Shown here: one piece after another, positions 13,401 to 27,346 of the stretch | Numbering within the stretch: position 1 is the stretch's first letter | Layout: every line of letters begins with the position of its first letter | The notes under the pieces: model-generated | Databases searched by the model: none | Seen by the model: the letters and a program-made list of their open reading frames with translations, nothing else | Told to the model about the DNA's origin: nothing | NCBI RefSeq assembly: GCF_015832195.1 | Contig: NC_052018.1 | Location: forward strand, 66,401,666-66,465,665 | DNA length: 64,000 bases | From: Motacilla alba alba | Lineage: Eukaryota; Chordata; Aves; Passeriformes; Motacillidae | Direction of reading: 5' to 3' | Program-made: the position numbers and the translations under genes

Positions 13401-16400
13401 CATCTCTGTTGTGTGGGCCCTTGAAGAAAAGGAGGTTAGTCTCAGCTTATAAAGTGTCTCAGGTGTTTGTGGTGTCTCCATTTTGGTTTTGGAGAAGATC
13501 TGTAGATGATATTGTTAAGCATAATTCATTAGGAAGGCCATTTACCATGCATAAGTGTGTCCAGCTGTTAGTGTGAAATAAACAGACAAGCAATGCTTGG
13601 CCCCAAGCCATGACTGAGAAGCAGTTGGACAACCTGTTCTACATGTCGTTATGTGTTTTGCTATTTTTTGGATGTAATTCCTCTGATACAGACATTTTAT
13701 CTTCTATTCCCACCACAGCTTTTTTTAAATGGCAATGGGACTTAAATTGAGAATGGTTTCTGGACAGCCTTAGCATTCCCTAAATTCTAAAGGCATTTCT
13801 GCTGTTTACTGTAAATGGGGTAGAAAAGTATCTCAAAAAGCCATACCCCATTTTATGTCAGTCATCTTAGCAATCTGCTGTGATTAGATTCAAAATTCAT
13901 AAGTTACCTTTACTTTTATTGCCTATCAGTTGCATGAAATGGAATTGCGTATTTTTTGCCCTGTAAGTGTTTTTGAATGTCAGACTGATGGAAACAAATG
14001 CAGAATGTATTTTCTTAGATGGTTGAATTAAAAAACTTCAAAATGAAATGTTGATAACACAGTTGTGGTCTTGAGAGTGAAATTCTACTGCAGATAGAGC
14101 AATTTCTTCATTTTTGCCCACCTCCGATGTGATTGTGTTGATAAAGGTTTATGTTATAATCCTGTATTAGAAGATTAAACTGGTTTGGGGAGCTTATGCA
14201 GAGTGTCCCTGCAAGGCACGGACTATCTTTTCACATGGCTTTGCAATCCCATCGAGCAGGATTTGAGGTAGAGGCCATGATGAGCAGGAGGAGATCAAGA
14301 AAACTGGTAGGTCTGCTCCTACACAGATGACAGACAGAGTCTAGGCATGGGAAAAAACAAGGAGCTTCTACTCTGCAACACAGTTAAGGAAGGAAGGTAG
14401 CTTTCCTCCTGCTTTATTACTATCAAATGTTTCTGCTAATAAATGTTTCTGTGCCATGACAGTATAAATATGCTGCGTTATTAAAAGGCACATTAGAGAA
14501 GAACAGAGAATCTGGAAATTACAAGACTGTCTGTGCGTGAAGGCAATTTTCCAGAAGACTTACATTGCTAATACATTGAAATCTTTCTAATATGATGCTG
14601 AATTTTATTTTTTAAGCTTCTGTCAATTCAAATTATTACAATGATATGATAAAATAATGAAGACCTTTTCAGTGCTGCGTATTATGCCAAGCAGTAGGTA
14701 GCAGCAGTGTTTCCTCCACAGTTATATAAATTGTTTCTTTTAAGGCTTTACCCACCAATAGTTTTATTATGGGGTTAGCAAACAAAATCTTCCTATTTCT
14801 GTAGCAGAAGAAGGCTGCATCAATTTGAAGGCACATGCTATCACAATATATAGCTTCTTCTACTGAGCACTAGAAGCTCTCTCCATGTCCTGACCCACTG
14901 ACCTAAATCCTTGTTTGGAACTTTCCCATATGGTCCTATAATACAGGTAGTTTACAGTGTTACTTCTTTATTTACGCTCAGTGCCACATGGGGGTGAAGG
15001 CTCTTCACTTGTTAGTCCTCTGTGACAGTAGGTACTTTAGCAATTTGGCTCTGTTAGAGCACCAAAATATTGCTGGTCCCTTAAAGACGTTCCAGTAGTG
15101 CAAGCACCATCTGCAGAATTTCTTATGGGAGTGGAATTTTACTATTTAGAATGTAGCTGATACATTCCAGGTACAGTGAGGCTTTTTCTAACAGTTTGAT
15201 AAATCAGCTAAAATTATGAATTCACTTGTGCATATAAAGGTTATTAGAATATTTGGTTCTGCAAACACTCCTCAGACTACATCCCAATCTCCTGAATGTG
15301 AACTGCAGGTATCAGTTGGGTGGATTTATGTAGTGGAGTTTTAATATTGAAATAAAACATAATAGATTCAAGGAAATTGGAAGATGGCAAAAGGTAGCTG
15401 TTTGTTGTTGAAGAACAGTATCAGGTCAAACAGCTTACATTGTGTACCCGACAGCACCATGGTCTGCCAGCATTTCATGTTCTACAGAAGAATTTTGGAA
15501 GGCTTGAAATAATTCACTACAAAAGCCGGGTGTTCACTATCAGTTTTAATGAAGTAGAACATCTTGGTTAAAACTTTTTTTCTCTGACTTTCAATTAACC
15601 TCTGTTAGTTTTGTGGTTTTTGTTGTTTGGGGTTCTTTTTAACATTGACAGCAATAATAATTACAATAATAATTTAAGGTAAGGAAATGTGTCTAATGGG
15701 AAAATATTATTTTAGATAGTTTTAGTATTTAATAATATGTGGGTTGTTTTTTTCTTCTTCAAATCAAAAAGACAGTTATTTACATTGGTAAACTGCTTTT
15801 GTTGTATGAAATAATTTAGAGTATATTTTAGGAACTGCTTTGGGCCTTTAAAATGCCATTAGTAATTTGAATAATGGTAATAGTAATGGAAGGGCAGGCT
15901 TGGGATAATACGCCTTTTTTCAAAAATCAGAGGCTCAATTGTAATCAACTATAAAGTAAGAAAACTTTCTGAAAGTGAGCTGTGATAGATCTTTATTGTC
16001 TTTATTGGTGTGCAGGGAAAGTCAGCTAATATCAGTGGTTCACAGATTGTGAATGGTCCCATGGGTTCTGGTAATTAGAGGTCTTCATCTTCCAGTGTGG
16101 TGTTTTTAATTTCTGTTGTTGGGTATATGAGTATGTGCAGAGGTGCAAGGGAATAAATATTCAGTGAATAATTTCCACTCCCTTTCAAGTAAATTGATGC
16201 TTTTATCACCAAGTGATTTCTGAATTTCTCATTTTGTTTCTTAAGATATAGTACATTTTTTTTTACTTTCAGAAAAACTCAGACATAAACCCTAATTTTA
16301 AAGTGTTGCTTTTCAGAATGGAAGTTGCATTTAGCACCTCTGGTTTCCTACACAGCATGTTAGGAAGAGACTCATATGTGTTTACCAAAATGCACCACGT

Positions 16401-19400
16401 TGTTCAAGACTATTAATCCCAGGCTATGCAAATTATTTTTTAAAGCCAGAATTGCAGATGATTTAATGTTCAGAGGGCTAATAGATGCTAAGGAAAAAAA
16501 AAAAAGACTTAAACATAAGAGTAATTTTACAGAGCTAAGATGAGCCAGAACTTAGTTGCACTAAATGCCCTGAAAAAGCTGAAGACAGAGATGCTGTCCA
16601 GGTATTACACAGCATATCCTCATGACAGAAAAGTTGTCACATCCTCCAGCTCCCACTCATAAAGCTTCAGCAAGGTGAAGATGATTTGCTAACTTGAAAG
16701 GAGCTTGGGAGTAAGATTAGTAATAAAATTAATTAAGATATTTATAGCTTCTTCTTACCACTAATATGATCATGTGTGCATTCTATGCGTCTGACCTTGC
16801 AGCTTCACAAGAGGGTATTTACTTTAGGAATATATGATAAGCCATGCATTAGCAAAATTTTATAAGTCTTAGGTTTTTTTGTGAAAAAAATTATAATGCA
16901 TAATTTAAAATGAAAGCAATTCACATTACGTAGAAAAATGTCATTTCTCATCAGAGGGATGAGAATTATAATTGGTTATTATTTTGATGTAGGTTTTAAA
17001 AGAAATTATAATAATCTAAACCATACGGAAATTCATAACCTTCTGCTAAAAAACAGCTGCAGTTTTCATAACCAGTAAAAATTATGCATATTTTGTATTT
17101 GTCAGATTAACTGCTGGGTTTGGTTTTTGTCAGAGCTGCTCCTACAAGATACTACACAAATAATGAGTTTAGCTTTTTAGAACTCACTTTCTTATTGCTG
17201 CTGTTATTTGTTCTTCCACCCTTCTCCACTCGCTTATCTCACTGTCATAATTCCCACACCATCTCCAAAGATCTTTTTTCACGCAGGCTGAAGTCTGTTG
17301 TTGACATTGGTGTGACTGTGCTGTTAAGAAGGTGATAGAGTGATGCTCCTGGGCCTTTGCAGTGGAGAAAAGTTATGAAGGATTAAATGTTTGATATTGA
17401 CAAGTGTTTAAGTTGCTATTTTTTTTTAACATTTTTCTGAATCCTTACTTTTCAGTGCTTATTCATTTTTTTTTTGTCTTCCGAGTAACTGACTCTGAGA
17501 GAGAGGCTGCTTTCTGAGTGCTTATTGTTCAGTAAGGAGTGGTGTTATCCGAACAGGAGAACAGCACTATCATATTTCACAACAGGACACTGATTTCACA
17601 ACTCAGATTTTGTACAACTTTTCGAAGGAACTGATGTTTTTCGTTTAGTTGTGTGCTGCATGGAATGAAAGGTTTCTGCCCTGACTCCCCGAAACCTCAG
17701 TCTCCAATGTCCTCTATAAACATAAATGTGCTGTGTCTGCACAGGGTATTACCTCTAGATTGTGTTCAGAAGCTTCATGTGTTATATTATCCTGTGAAAA
17801 GTAAGCAGCTGATGCTGAGTAACAAACACCTCATTCCCACTTTGCAAAGGAGAGAGGTGGGAGTTCTCTGCTTACTTCCTTTCTCTCTCTGCAGCTGCTC
17901 CCCTTCTCTTCCATTTCAGACTGGAAAGATACATCTTCTTAAGTGCTGGTATTATGCATTAATACTTGACCAGGGGTTTCAGGTTGCTTCCATTTGTGTC
18001 TATTAATTTAGAATAAATTAATTTTGAATTAGGAGTTAGCACAGAGTCTTTTCAGTTGTCTTGTCTTTAGAAAAAGTCCTTGACCCTCTGTAATTATTGT
18101 TTTCTACAAGCTTATTATACATTGGTTTAAAATAGAAAATCCATTACTTGTGGAAGCAGAAATCTCCCTATCTCACTTTTATTCTAGGTATTTTTGTACC
18201 ATCTGGTTTCTTAATAATGATGGGTTGTGGAATAATGATGTTTGTATTTACAGCTGTAATAAACTGCATGATCAAGTGAAGAGATGGCAAGGGATTGCTG
18301 GGGGTAATTCAAAAAGGAGAAAGTAAGATGCAGAACATGAGTGCCAAACACTGTGTAATTAGAAAATCTGCAGTGCATTCTTAAGAACTGCAACCACTCA
18401 TCTGTCCTGCAGGTTTGTCCTTAAAAGGCCTGATGCAGTGAGATATTGACTGTGATATTTCCAGGGTATGGTTTTCATTGGCATTAGTAGGAACTGAGGG
18501 CATATGTCACCTTGCATGAACATATGTTTAGAGGGCTTACTTCCCGCCATGTGAGTGCCAGGTTTGATCCATCACAATTCAGTTTGCCAGATGTGTCCTG
18601 GGTCAGATGTCTGTGCTTAGCCAGTATTGTTCACCGAGAGGGTGAGTGTCCCATATCGCTTCTGAGCACCTTTCTATACATGGGAGGCTATTTAAACCAG
18701 CACACCTAATCCAGCGCTGGGGAGATAGCCTGTGAGATTTTGTGGTTGAGTCTCTCTCTGTTTGTGAAAAGTAATGAGTTATTTACTTTTTGAAAACAAG
18801 AAAATTGGTCAGAGGAACGAAAATATGAAGCTTAATTCTTCTGGAGGAACTTCAGGCTGATGTAATGTTTTATTTCACTCTTTTAAAAGTGCTCAAAATG
18901 TACTTACTCCACCTCATCGATTATCATGACAAAAAATACACAGGAGGACTATTGCTGGAGGCACAGACAGCACCAGAATGCCTGGCAATTATATTGCCAC
19001 TTTAAAAAAAAGATCTTAAATTCTGCTTTTAATCAGCATCTTCAGCAAAGTTGTTTGTTGGCGTGTGCACATGTCTGTGTCTGTCTTCCTTTCCATGTTG
19101 TAAAGGAAATGCAGGATGCCCATGTACAATCTTTCACCTCTGACAGCATGTGCTGCATGCTGCACACAGCTGTCATGGTAATGACAAGTCTGGTGCACCA
19201 GGATAATTGGGTATTTGAAGAAGATTCATAAGGCAATGTACTGCACAGTACTGTGTTGTGCCCTGGAGCAAGGGGAAGAAGGGAGGGTACCAGGCAGGGT
19301 AGGCAGTGTATTTGTGAGAAATTATGATTTAGTAATGTGATTTTGTTTCCTTATGAAGTGGTTTCCCTCATGCCCACTCACCCCACAGAATTACATTAAG

Positions 19401-19944
19401 GGTTTCAAAGTTGGTTTGTTCTACCAAGGAAATTGGGTTCCATTTTAAATGTAATGGAATTGAAATATCCCAGAGGAGTGAAGGAGATGAATGTCGTCAC
19501 AACACTGTGGCTCTCTGTAAGTGGTTTGGTGTCAAACCGTGCTGTAATCCCACTGTCTGACAGCTCGTTATTAAGAAACAACAAGAACTGACTTTATTAC
19601 TGTAGACTATAGCTGGCTTATCTGCAAATTAGCATCTTTTCTTCCCTTGTGGCAGATTCTGTCTGTTTTTCTGGCATCTGTCATGAAGTGTTAAAGGGGA
19701 GCATATTTTTAGAGTCTAATGTGATAACAATTAACCTTTGATCTCTTTCTGATACATCTCCTTTTTCATTATTGCTGAAGTTACTTGTCTTGGAGTGAAG
19801 ATGAAATGGTTGGGTGGCGATGTGTTTATGCACACTGATACTGATTGTCTGTGCAATGCACAATTAGATGTTTAACAGATAACTCATTAAAATATTTACG
19901 ATTATCTCTCTCCAGCAAAAGGAGACGAAGTGTTGGTCATCAAG

Positions 19945-20145
19945 AAGCAGGAACCCAGGATTCAAACCTTCCATCTGAATCACAGATTTGTTTCTGCTTC
20001 CTTGAACAAGTCACTTAATCTCATGTTAGGATGAAAATAATAGCCATGGTACCTCACCAGTATGTTGAGAAACATAATTAATTACTGTTCATATAGCACT
20101 TGTGTACCAGTGAATGACTCGTGGCAGAAATATGAGGTACTATTA
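19945..20145 (+). mobile_element. MIR / CORE-SINE copy, nearly full length
   Basis: The order of landmarks follows the MIR consensus. A tRNA-like B-box region 'acccaggattcaaacc' begins at 19953. Next come the core-like 'cttgaacaagtcacttaatc' (20001-20020) and 'atgaaaataatagccatgg', with 'tacctcac' at 20050. The 3' part 'catatagcact' (20090-20100) and 'gaggtactattag' corresponds to the LINE-derived tail. MIRs are non-autonomous tRNA-derived SINEs mobilised by L2-type LINEs. They are abundant in mammals and present as rare, old copies in birds and reptiles. The copy is diverged, and a poor A box suggests it is inert. The identification is from memory of the consensus, without an alignment score. 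Confidence 0.7.
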
Positions 20146-20884
20146 GTGTTAACAGTTTGGAAAATTAAAAAATGCCAATATTGTTTTGTCTGGAAGCTTT
20201 TTTTGAGGTACCATGAAAACAGAATTTTCATCCAAAGGAAAAAAAAATCATTATAAAATAAATCTATAATGCAACCTGTGCTGCAGATAATATAGATAAT
20301 GATACCAGCACAACACAATACCAGCACTTGTAAACAAGAGCTGACTTGCAGTTAGATAGAGGGAGGTCATGTGCCTGAAAAGCTTTTCCAGCATCACCAA
20401 TTTTGACTATTACAGAAAATGAAACATGTGTCAAGCCATCCTTATCTTATTAAGAATAATGGGATTGACATAGGCCACAGAGGAATGCTGAAAGAAACAC
20501 TCCTTAACTGCCTAAGTGGTGAATTAGGCTGAGCTTCCTTTTCATACATCTTTACAAAGAACTTTGTGAGATGAACATTTATTGTTTTGTAGATATCGTG
20601 CTTTGGAAGTCCAAGTTTTTGAAGTCCCTCCAAAGAAACCAATTTGTGAAGCTTTTAGCTTTGCAGTGCCATATTTAATAAAAAAAAAGTAATCCACAAG
20701 CAAGCATGCTGTCTTTACATATTCTCTATTTCTGGCTGACTGTGTGCATGGTCCTTCTCTGAACAGATGCTTGCCTTCATGCCATTTCATTTCTGTCATC
20801 AAAAAAGCATCTTAGCTTTTTCACTGTGTCCCTATCCATGTGTGTTTTAACCATCCAAGGATCACCATGATAGGACATGCCAGG

Positions 20885-20975
20885 TCCCATTGGTTTTAAG
20901 TGAAACTTCCAGGCGTGATCCTTCAAGGTGCAGAGCACAGCCACTTCCCAGTGTCCTCTGTGGAAGATAGGAGTT
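20885..20975 (+). mobile_element. possible ancient amniote repeat fragment
   Basis: The phrases 'gtcccattggttttaagtg' and 'gtgatccttcaaggtgcaga', followed by 'gcacagccacttcccagtg', match in order a short repeat I remember as common in turtle and crocodilian DNA (a 'cccattgacttcaatgggag ... gatcctgcaaggtgctgagc' type sequence). I cannot name the family with confidence. The order and spacing of three blocks make chance less likely, but this is a weak call. Confidence 0.3.
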
Positions 20976-23900
20976 CTTCACGCCCTCAAAAAATGTGTTG
21001 CCTTGCAGTATATTGTTATTTTAGTAATTGTGTTAGAAATGTGTCATTTAAGTGGCAGAATGCAGGTGGAAGTCATGTACTATTTAGCTGCTGAGTTGCT
21101 GTGTTACCTTTGCATTTTGATGACTTCTGATGAAGCCATTTTTATTCTTTAAGTATTGCAGGAGATAACCTTTTACTAGTCTGCTTTATGGATCTTACTA
21201 GCATTAGTAGCTCCCTCAGATAACACATAATATGTATGCAAATCCTAAATACATAGGGCTTTTGGTCAACAATGGATTCTCCTGGCAAAATTTTTCTGAG
21301 AATAGAATTTTTTTTCACTCCTCTGAGAGGTCCAGAACTTAAATTATTTCTTTGAATGTTGTTTTGATTGCAGAGATGAAGTACAAAGGGTTATTTTTGT
21401 GGTAATACCTCTGAAATCTGTAATACCCCATTTATTATTGGTTAGCACTGAGATTATTGTGGCTCTGGGATGTGGTACACCTGGGTCTTCTGAGTTTTGA
21501 AGGCACATAATGGAGGAAAATTTTGCTGCCCAGCTGATAGTGCCATCGGGATATCTGGAAAGATCTGAAACTGATTTTGGTGGGGGGTTTGTCACTCTTT
21601 TTTGGAGCTTTGTTTTTGGTTTGTTTTTTTTTTATTATTCATTTTTCCTTTATTAATTGCAGCAAGATTCAACCTTAGGGACACTTAGAAAAAGATTATT
21701 TTGTTTCTCAATAGGAAGGTGAATGCTAGGACGAATTAAACATATTGTATGGAACTTCATTTGTGGTGTGTTACAGATAAAAGATTAAACAAGTAAGGAA
21801 TTAAAATTGTAGCAAATCAGACACAATTCCCTTACACTATTTTGTATGCTGTGAACTAAGAAGTAAGCTTTAGAGAGAATCATGTTTTGTCTTCTGAGGA
21901 CTTCTAAGGCTTTTCATTCCTACCCCATTTGCTTTAGTTCACCTTAAAGACTCTTCCATGGGATTGAAAGCTCTTTCTACTCTACTATGGTGAAGAATGT
22001 TAATCTGGGACCTTAATTTATTTTGGGAGTTTGCTGCAGTTTGGTGATGATAGCAGGCAGATAACCAAAGTCATTGGCAATTACCGGTAGAGACAGTGGC
22101 CTAGATTTCTAACTGCGAAAAATTACTTGACTGCAGCTCCTTATTCTGATGAAGTTTGTGCTGATGAGGGTCTAGTCATCCTTTTTGGGGTCTGTTCTGT
22201 GTCTGAATTGATTACAATACTTACTAAAACAGAGCCCTGACCATATTATTTCCTTTAATATACTAGTTGCGTTGGGTGATAGGTGAAGTTTAGGAGTGCC
22301 CGGCAGGACAGTCTACCTAATCTGTCCCTATTGACCTGCTAAAAAGGCAGATTGGTGCATCTGAGAATTTGACACAGGTTATTTAAAGTAATAAGACAGA
22401 GCCTTGTGAACCCTACAGACTGTAGGTGCTGTAGGTGTGGTAACTTTTATATTTTAAATCTCATTTACAGAAAACATTCAGATTGCCCAAATGAATTTAA
22501 ATATCTCTTTCCTTTGAAGAATGGGTATTTTCATTGTCAGTTATTTGCACTATGTTAAGTTTCTTTTGAACCTCAGGGAAAGAATATTCCAATTCAATAT
22601 TACCTAATGGATTAGTTTTGCTGTGCTTTCCATAAGTCTTCCTAATTATAAATGTGCATGTGAAGAACTAAACTGTAGAACAAATAGACGTTAATACTTA
22701 CAAGTACTTTCACTTACTGCTGTTAACAGTCTTTACTCATTAAAAAAGGTATAAAATACTGTTATTCAGATGTTTATTTCTCATATATTTTGAGATGCAT
22801 TAACCGTATCAGCTTTTAACCCTTAGCAGAGTTAATAAAACCACAGTAAAAAATTATGCTTACCCAACACAGCCAGTAAAACACAAAATACTGTTCAGTA
22901 ACAACTTGATGCTTAACATCTGAAATTACAGCTTATACACATAGCAAATTATCTAGAAATAATAATCTGTAATCAGTGTTTTAATTTTAATATCAAACAA
23001 AGAGAATCATGAAATGTTGGGATGAGAGAACCTGATTTTAATAAGTGAGTACACCTTTTAAGTCCTAATTGATTCATTATTTATTCATCTTTCACCATTC
23101 ACCTCCTGTTTTTCCTTTCTTTTCTTTTGAAGACCGTTGTTGCAGCACCCTTTTGTTCAGTGCCTTGAGCTTATATGCAAAACAGTCAGATATTCATGTT
23201 GAACTGAATTTTTAAAATTATAAATGTCATGTTTATATGGAGGAAGTGCTTCAGTCTTCCCTTGGTTTTGTTATTTTATGTATTAAAAAATCACAATGAT
23301 CCTTGATTCCTCATGCTACGGAAAGGCAGGCGACAAAGGAATGAAGTGTTTAAGGAAATTACCTTTAAGTTGCAAACAGAGGCCTAGAAAATATCTGAGG
23401 AATATTTGCAGAGCTTGTAGGATCCCTTGTAGGGGCCTCTTTTGTTGTGGCTTAGGGCCCTTCTCACCTCTCTCAGTTCATCCCCCAAGCAAGGCTGTTA
23501 GCAGCATTGGTAGGTGGGTGCTCCATTGAGTCTTTCCTGCTGCAGGTACTTCAAAGTGAAAGCCACTTGAGGGGCTTTTTTGGCATAACCAACTTGAATA
23601 ACCTTGAAAATCAAATGGCATATTTATTGTAGTAACTGCTCCTTGGCTACTTCAGCTCCTGTCCTTGACCTGCCAGTCATTCACTGGGAATGTTAATGTT
23701 GCAAAGTAATGATAAAAGGTGCCTGAGGGGGAGCTCAAAGCAGTGGCTCTGTTATCTTTGGTCATCCTTACCCGACTCACACAGGTTTAGTTGATATCAT
23801 TGGGAGAGCCAATATCATTTTGTTGAGACCATTAGGACCAGTATCCGGAAAGTAACAGAACTATAACTGAGGTAGAAAAGCCACTGTCCTGAAGCTTTAG

Positions 23901-26900
23901 TTTAAAGTTTAATTATGTTTTTAACATATGTGATACGTTGTGGAGTAGTAGAAAGTTGGAACTCGGGAAGCTAGCTCATTCTTTGGCACAGGTTGACACC
24001 TAATGTGACCAGGCTGACAGTACTGAAGACACTATTTAAAAATGATACACAACAAAGCACCACATGGTTGAAAAACATTATCGGAAATAATGACAGTAAA
24101 TGTGATTTGCTGGTGGTAAATTGAAATCACTGATTAAATTACATCTTTGGCTAATAAATTCACAGGGGTAAGAGTGCACAGCAAGTGCCAACACAGCACA
24201 GCCCTAAGGCATAAATAAAAGTTATCTAATTGATGGTAAAGATAAATCAGAATAGAAGTAAGTGGCTTGTTAATGTGCTTGCACGGAATTCATTACAGCT
24301 GGAAAGGAAGCTCCCCCTCTCTTCACACTTCACTGCACAAGGCAAATCTGGGGTCTGTCACTTCTACCCCCCTGGATTTGTTACCTAACAACTTCTCTTG
24401 CATGTGAGTTCTTTTGAGGGTATACAACAGGTATCTAGGAAATAACTCCATTCTTACTAGACTACATTGTGATTAAATTGACACTTATGCTAACTTTAAT
24501 TGCTTATGTAATTTTTCTCTGTTGCTCAAGAAGGCCTGAATATTTTACCAGGAGGTGACCTGACTTTAGTTAATGGAGTGAGTCAGGGACCCAAGCTGAT
24601 TCCAAACCTACCACCAAATGGAGTGAATGAATTCCTCAATCAGTTCTGATGGGGAGATGCGGTTTCTAGTCAGCACAATTGCCTGTGCAGAATAATGCAC
24701 TCTTCAAAGATGGGACATGATATCCAAGTCATCAGACTGAGCAGCCATTAAAATCTGCCACTCAAAAAATGTGGCGTGGAAATTATGTTTTCTTTTAAAA
24801 TAATTTGTGGTATCTGTGGTTGCTGCATTGGGCTATATGATCATGTGGTTAGCAAATAAAGGCTTAAAAACATCCATTAATCACATCAAAAAAAGGGAGT
24901 CTGATTCTGCAGCCTCTGAGGTTCATCTATAGCAGAAATTAACAGGAATTTGGGTATCATATTTCTTCAAACTTATTTCTTCAGTTCTGTAATAGTAGCT
25001 CTTTTAGATGTCACCTCTAGGAAAAACAGATAAGCATCCCTGCATGTGCTTTCTCATCTGCTGCTATTTATGGTGATGTTCTGATATCAGTGACACTGCC
25101 CATGGCTCTCAGGTAACTCTGCTGCATTTAAGGAATTTATTATTACTCTACATATTGCTGAACAGAACTTGTCCTGCTACCTCAAGCTGCAATTAGCAAG
25201 GACCTAGTCACTTCACAGAGGTTATATTGTGCTGTTTTTTTGAGATGGGACTTTAGTGATTGATATTCACAACGTTTCTGCAGCCAAGGAGCATAAACAT
25301 GAATATGAATGCTTAAATAATGGCAGCAGACTTAAGCTTCAGTAGAAATCCCTGAAGTGTTTTCAATTGTGTAGGTAAAGGCAACCACATGCTCCATATA
25401 AGATAAAGTATAAAAGAAAATAAAATTTTACTAATGCAAGTAACTGTTGGATTTGAAAAAAAATACCCAAAAACCCCCCAAAACCCACACAATTCAAACC
25501 TGACGATGATAAACGCTGAAAGACTTTATGGTCCTTCTGTGATAGCCCTTGCAGTCTGGTTTTCCTTTGTTCTTTGAAAGTTTGGAGCTGCAATTTAGTG
25601 AGAAAACCAAGTCATCATCTCTCTTCAAGGCTGAAGGATAATGGCTCAACTCTTTTCTATCTTAATAGCTTAAGAAAAGAGGCAAAAATTGCCTTACTTG
25701 AAACAATTGTGTAGTTCTCCAGAAACCGATTGACTGAACACTCATGATAACCATATTGACTTATTTTACCTGCCTTGTTGAGTGCACGCATCATTCAAAT
25801 GAATGCTAATCAGCATTGCACAATCCTTTGAAGCACATTGCAAGGTTTTTCTTGTTCATCATAAAGTACAACTTCAGACACTGATGAATTTGCAAGGAGA
25901 AGCAGGGTGGCTATCAGGGAAGATTATTGTAGTGAATTGGAAACTGGAATGGGAGGAAACTTAAAAAAAACATAGGAGGTGTACTTAATAAGTGAGACAG
26001 CCTACATTTTCATCTCCAGAGAAAAAAAGTTTTCTTTGCTGTTTCAGTATATTTTACCCTAACGTAGCTTTTATGTAGAAGTATCAACTGATTGTGGACA
26101 AAACCATTTAGTTTTCTGTGCAAGAAACTAAAATTAGATTGAAACAGCCAAAAGAGGTTTGCTCTGATTAAAGTTCTGGTGGTCTTTGCTGGTGCTAAAC
26201 AACTCTGAAAAGAGTTTCTTTTGCAGAGTAGGCTAATGGAAGGCTCTAATCTTTGAAGCGAAAATGGGCATGATTTTTACTTCATACACCTCTTCATTCA
26301 GTCTAATGTTATATATGCCATGTGCAGGTATATCCTGAAAGCTATCCATGGCTGGATATGGAAGGTTCTTTTTCCTGGTGAGTCCCATAGCGCTCATACT
26401 CACTGGCAGAGTAGAGCAGTGAGTCCATGGCAGCTTCTAAATGTGGTATAACAGAAGGAAGGTAAACTAAGAGACAGTTATGATTTGCTCCTTAGTCTAG
26501 ATGCTGAACAAAAAGATGTGATGGAGTGACTGGGCTTTTCCAGAGGGCTACAGAGCCAGCTCCCATTTTGTAAATGGGTTCTATACCCAAAAGAACTCCA
26601 TAATTCTTTGCCCAAAGCCAGCTGCTGCTCTTGCTCTTATGCATGGGGAGGAGTAGATTTCCCCTGTAATGAGTATGGCTGTCTCGTTAGTACTAAAATG
26701 CATTAGTTATTATAAATGGCAGCGATAGATAACCTCCTGAGATTATTGTCACGGCTGTGTGCTATCACATGCCTTGACATCCCCATTCAAGGGATTAGAG
26801 GAACAAAGAGAATGCTCAATGAGCTGATTAAATCAAATAAACAGATTTCTAATTCTCATTAAAAAACATTAAACAGCTACTGCTTTTACCAACAGAGAAT

Positions 26901-27330
26901 GTGTGTGTGAAATAATAAAATTCTGCTGTGGTAATTCAGAAAATTTAAGGTAGTGTTTGTACTAGAAATATTGGGCAAATGTAAGTCTATCTTGCTGAAT
27001 GTTGCAAAGCTTTTTCATTATAAGCAGCAAAAATGCCAAGGTACATTTTCTATTAATCAGTCAAAATGCAGAAAGTAAAACCTAAAACCTTGTAGAGCAG
27101 CAGAGGATATTCCTCAGGGGCTGTTTCTGTGAATTGCCTGACTTTTGCCACTGCACAGTCCAGATATCCAGCTATTGATTTAGGTCTAATTATATGCTTT
27201 TTAGTAATGGTTTACATGCGTATTAGAACAGGTTTCGGGAATGGAATAAGGAGGTTGAGAAACAGAGATAAAAGGCAGGGGTGATCAGGAGCTGAGGAAA
27301 ATAAATTCCAAATAATGTTGGACTGTTGTG

Positions 27331-27346
27331 AAAAAAAAAAAAAAAA
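27331..27346. repeat. poly(A) run, 16 bases
   Basis: Uninterrupted run of 16 A. No retroposon body is recognised just upstream, so it is recorded as a mononucleotide repeat. Confidence 0.9.

Larger units (their letters stand above)
8076..19944. other. non-coding DNA, no gene recognised
   Basis: About 12 kb with no recognisable exon, RNA gene or clear transposon. The longest open frame is 117 codons (plus, 17653-18006). It lacks domain-like features and is read as chance. Contents worth naming are a 17-bp tandem duplication at 10.5 kb, a GC-richer patch around 13.0-13.4 kb, an A12 run (16494-16505) and short AT-rich simple sequence such as the TATATATA run near 10.38 kb. Confidence 0.6.

Noticed and set aside
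17653..18006. 117-codon plus-strand open frame with cysteines
   Set aside because: The cysteines show no regular spacing, there is no signal peptide or domain, and the flanks lack convincing splice sites.
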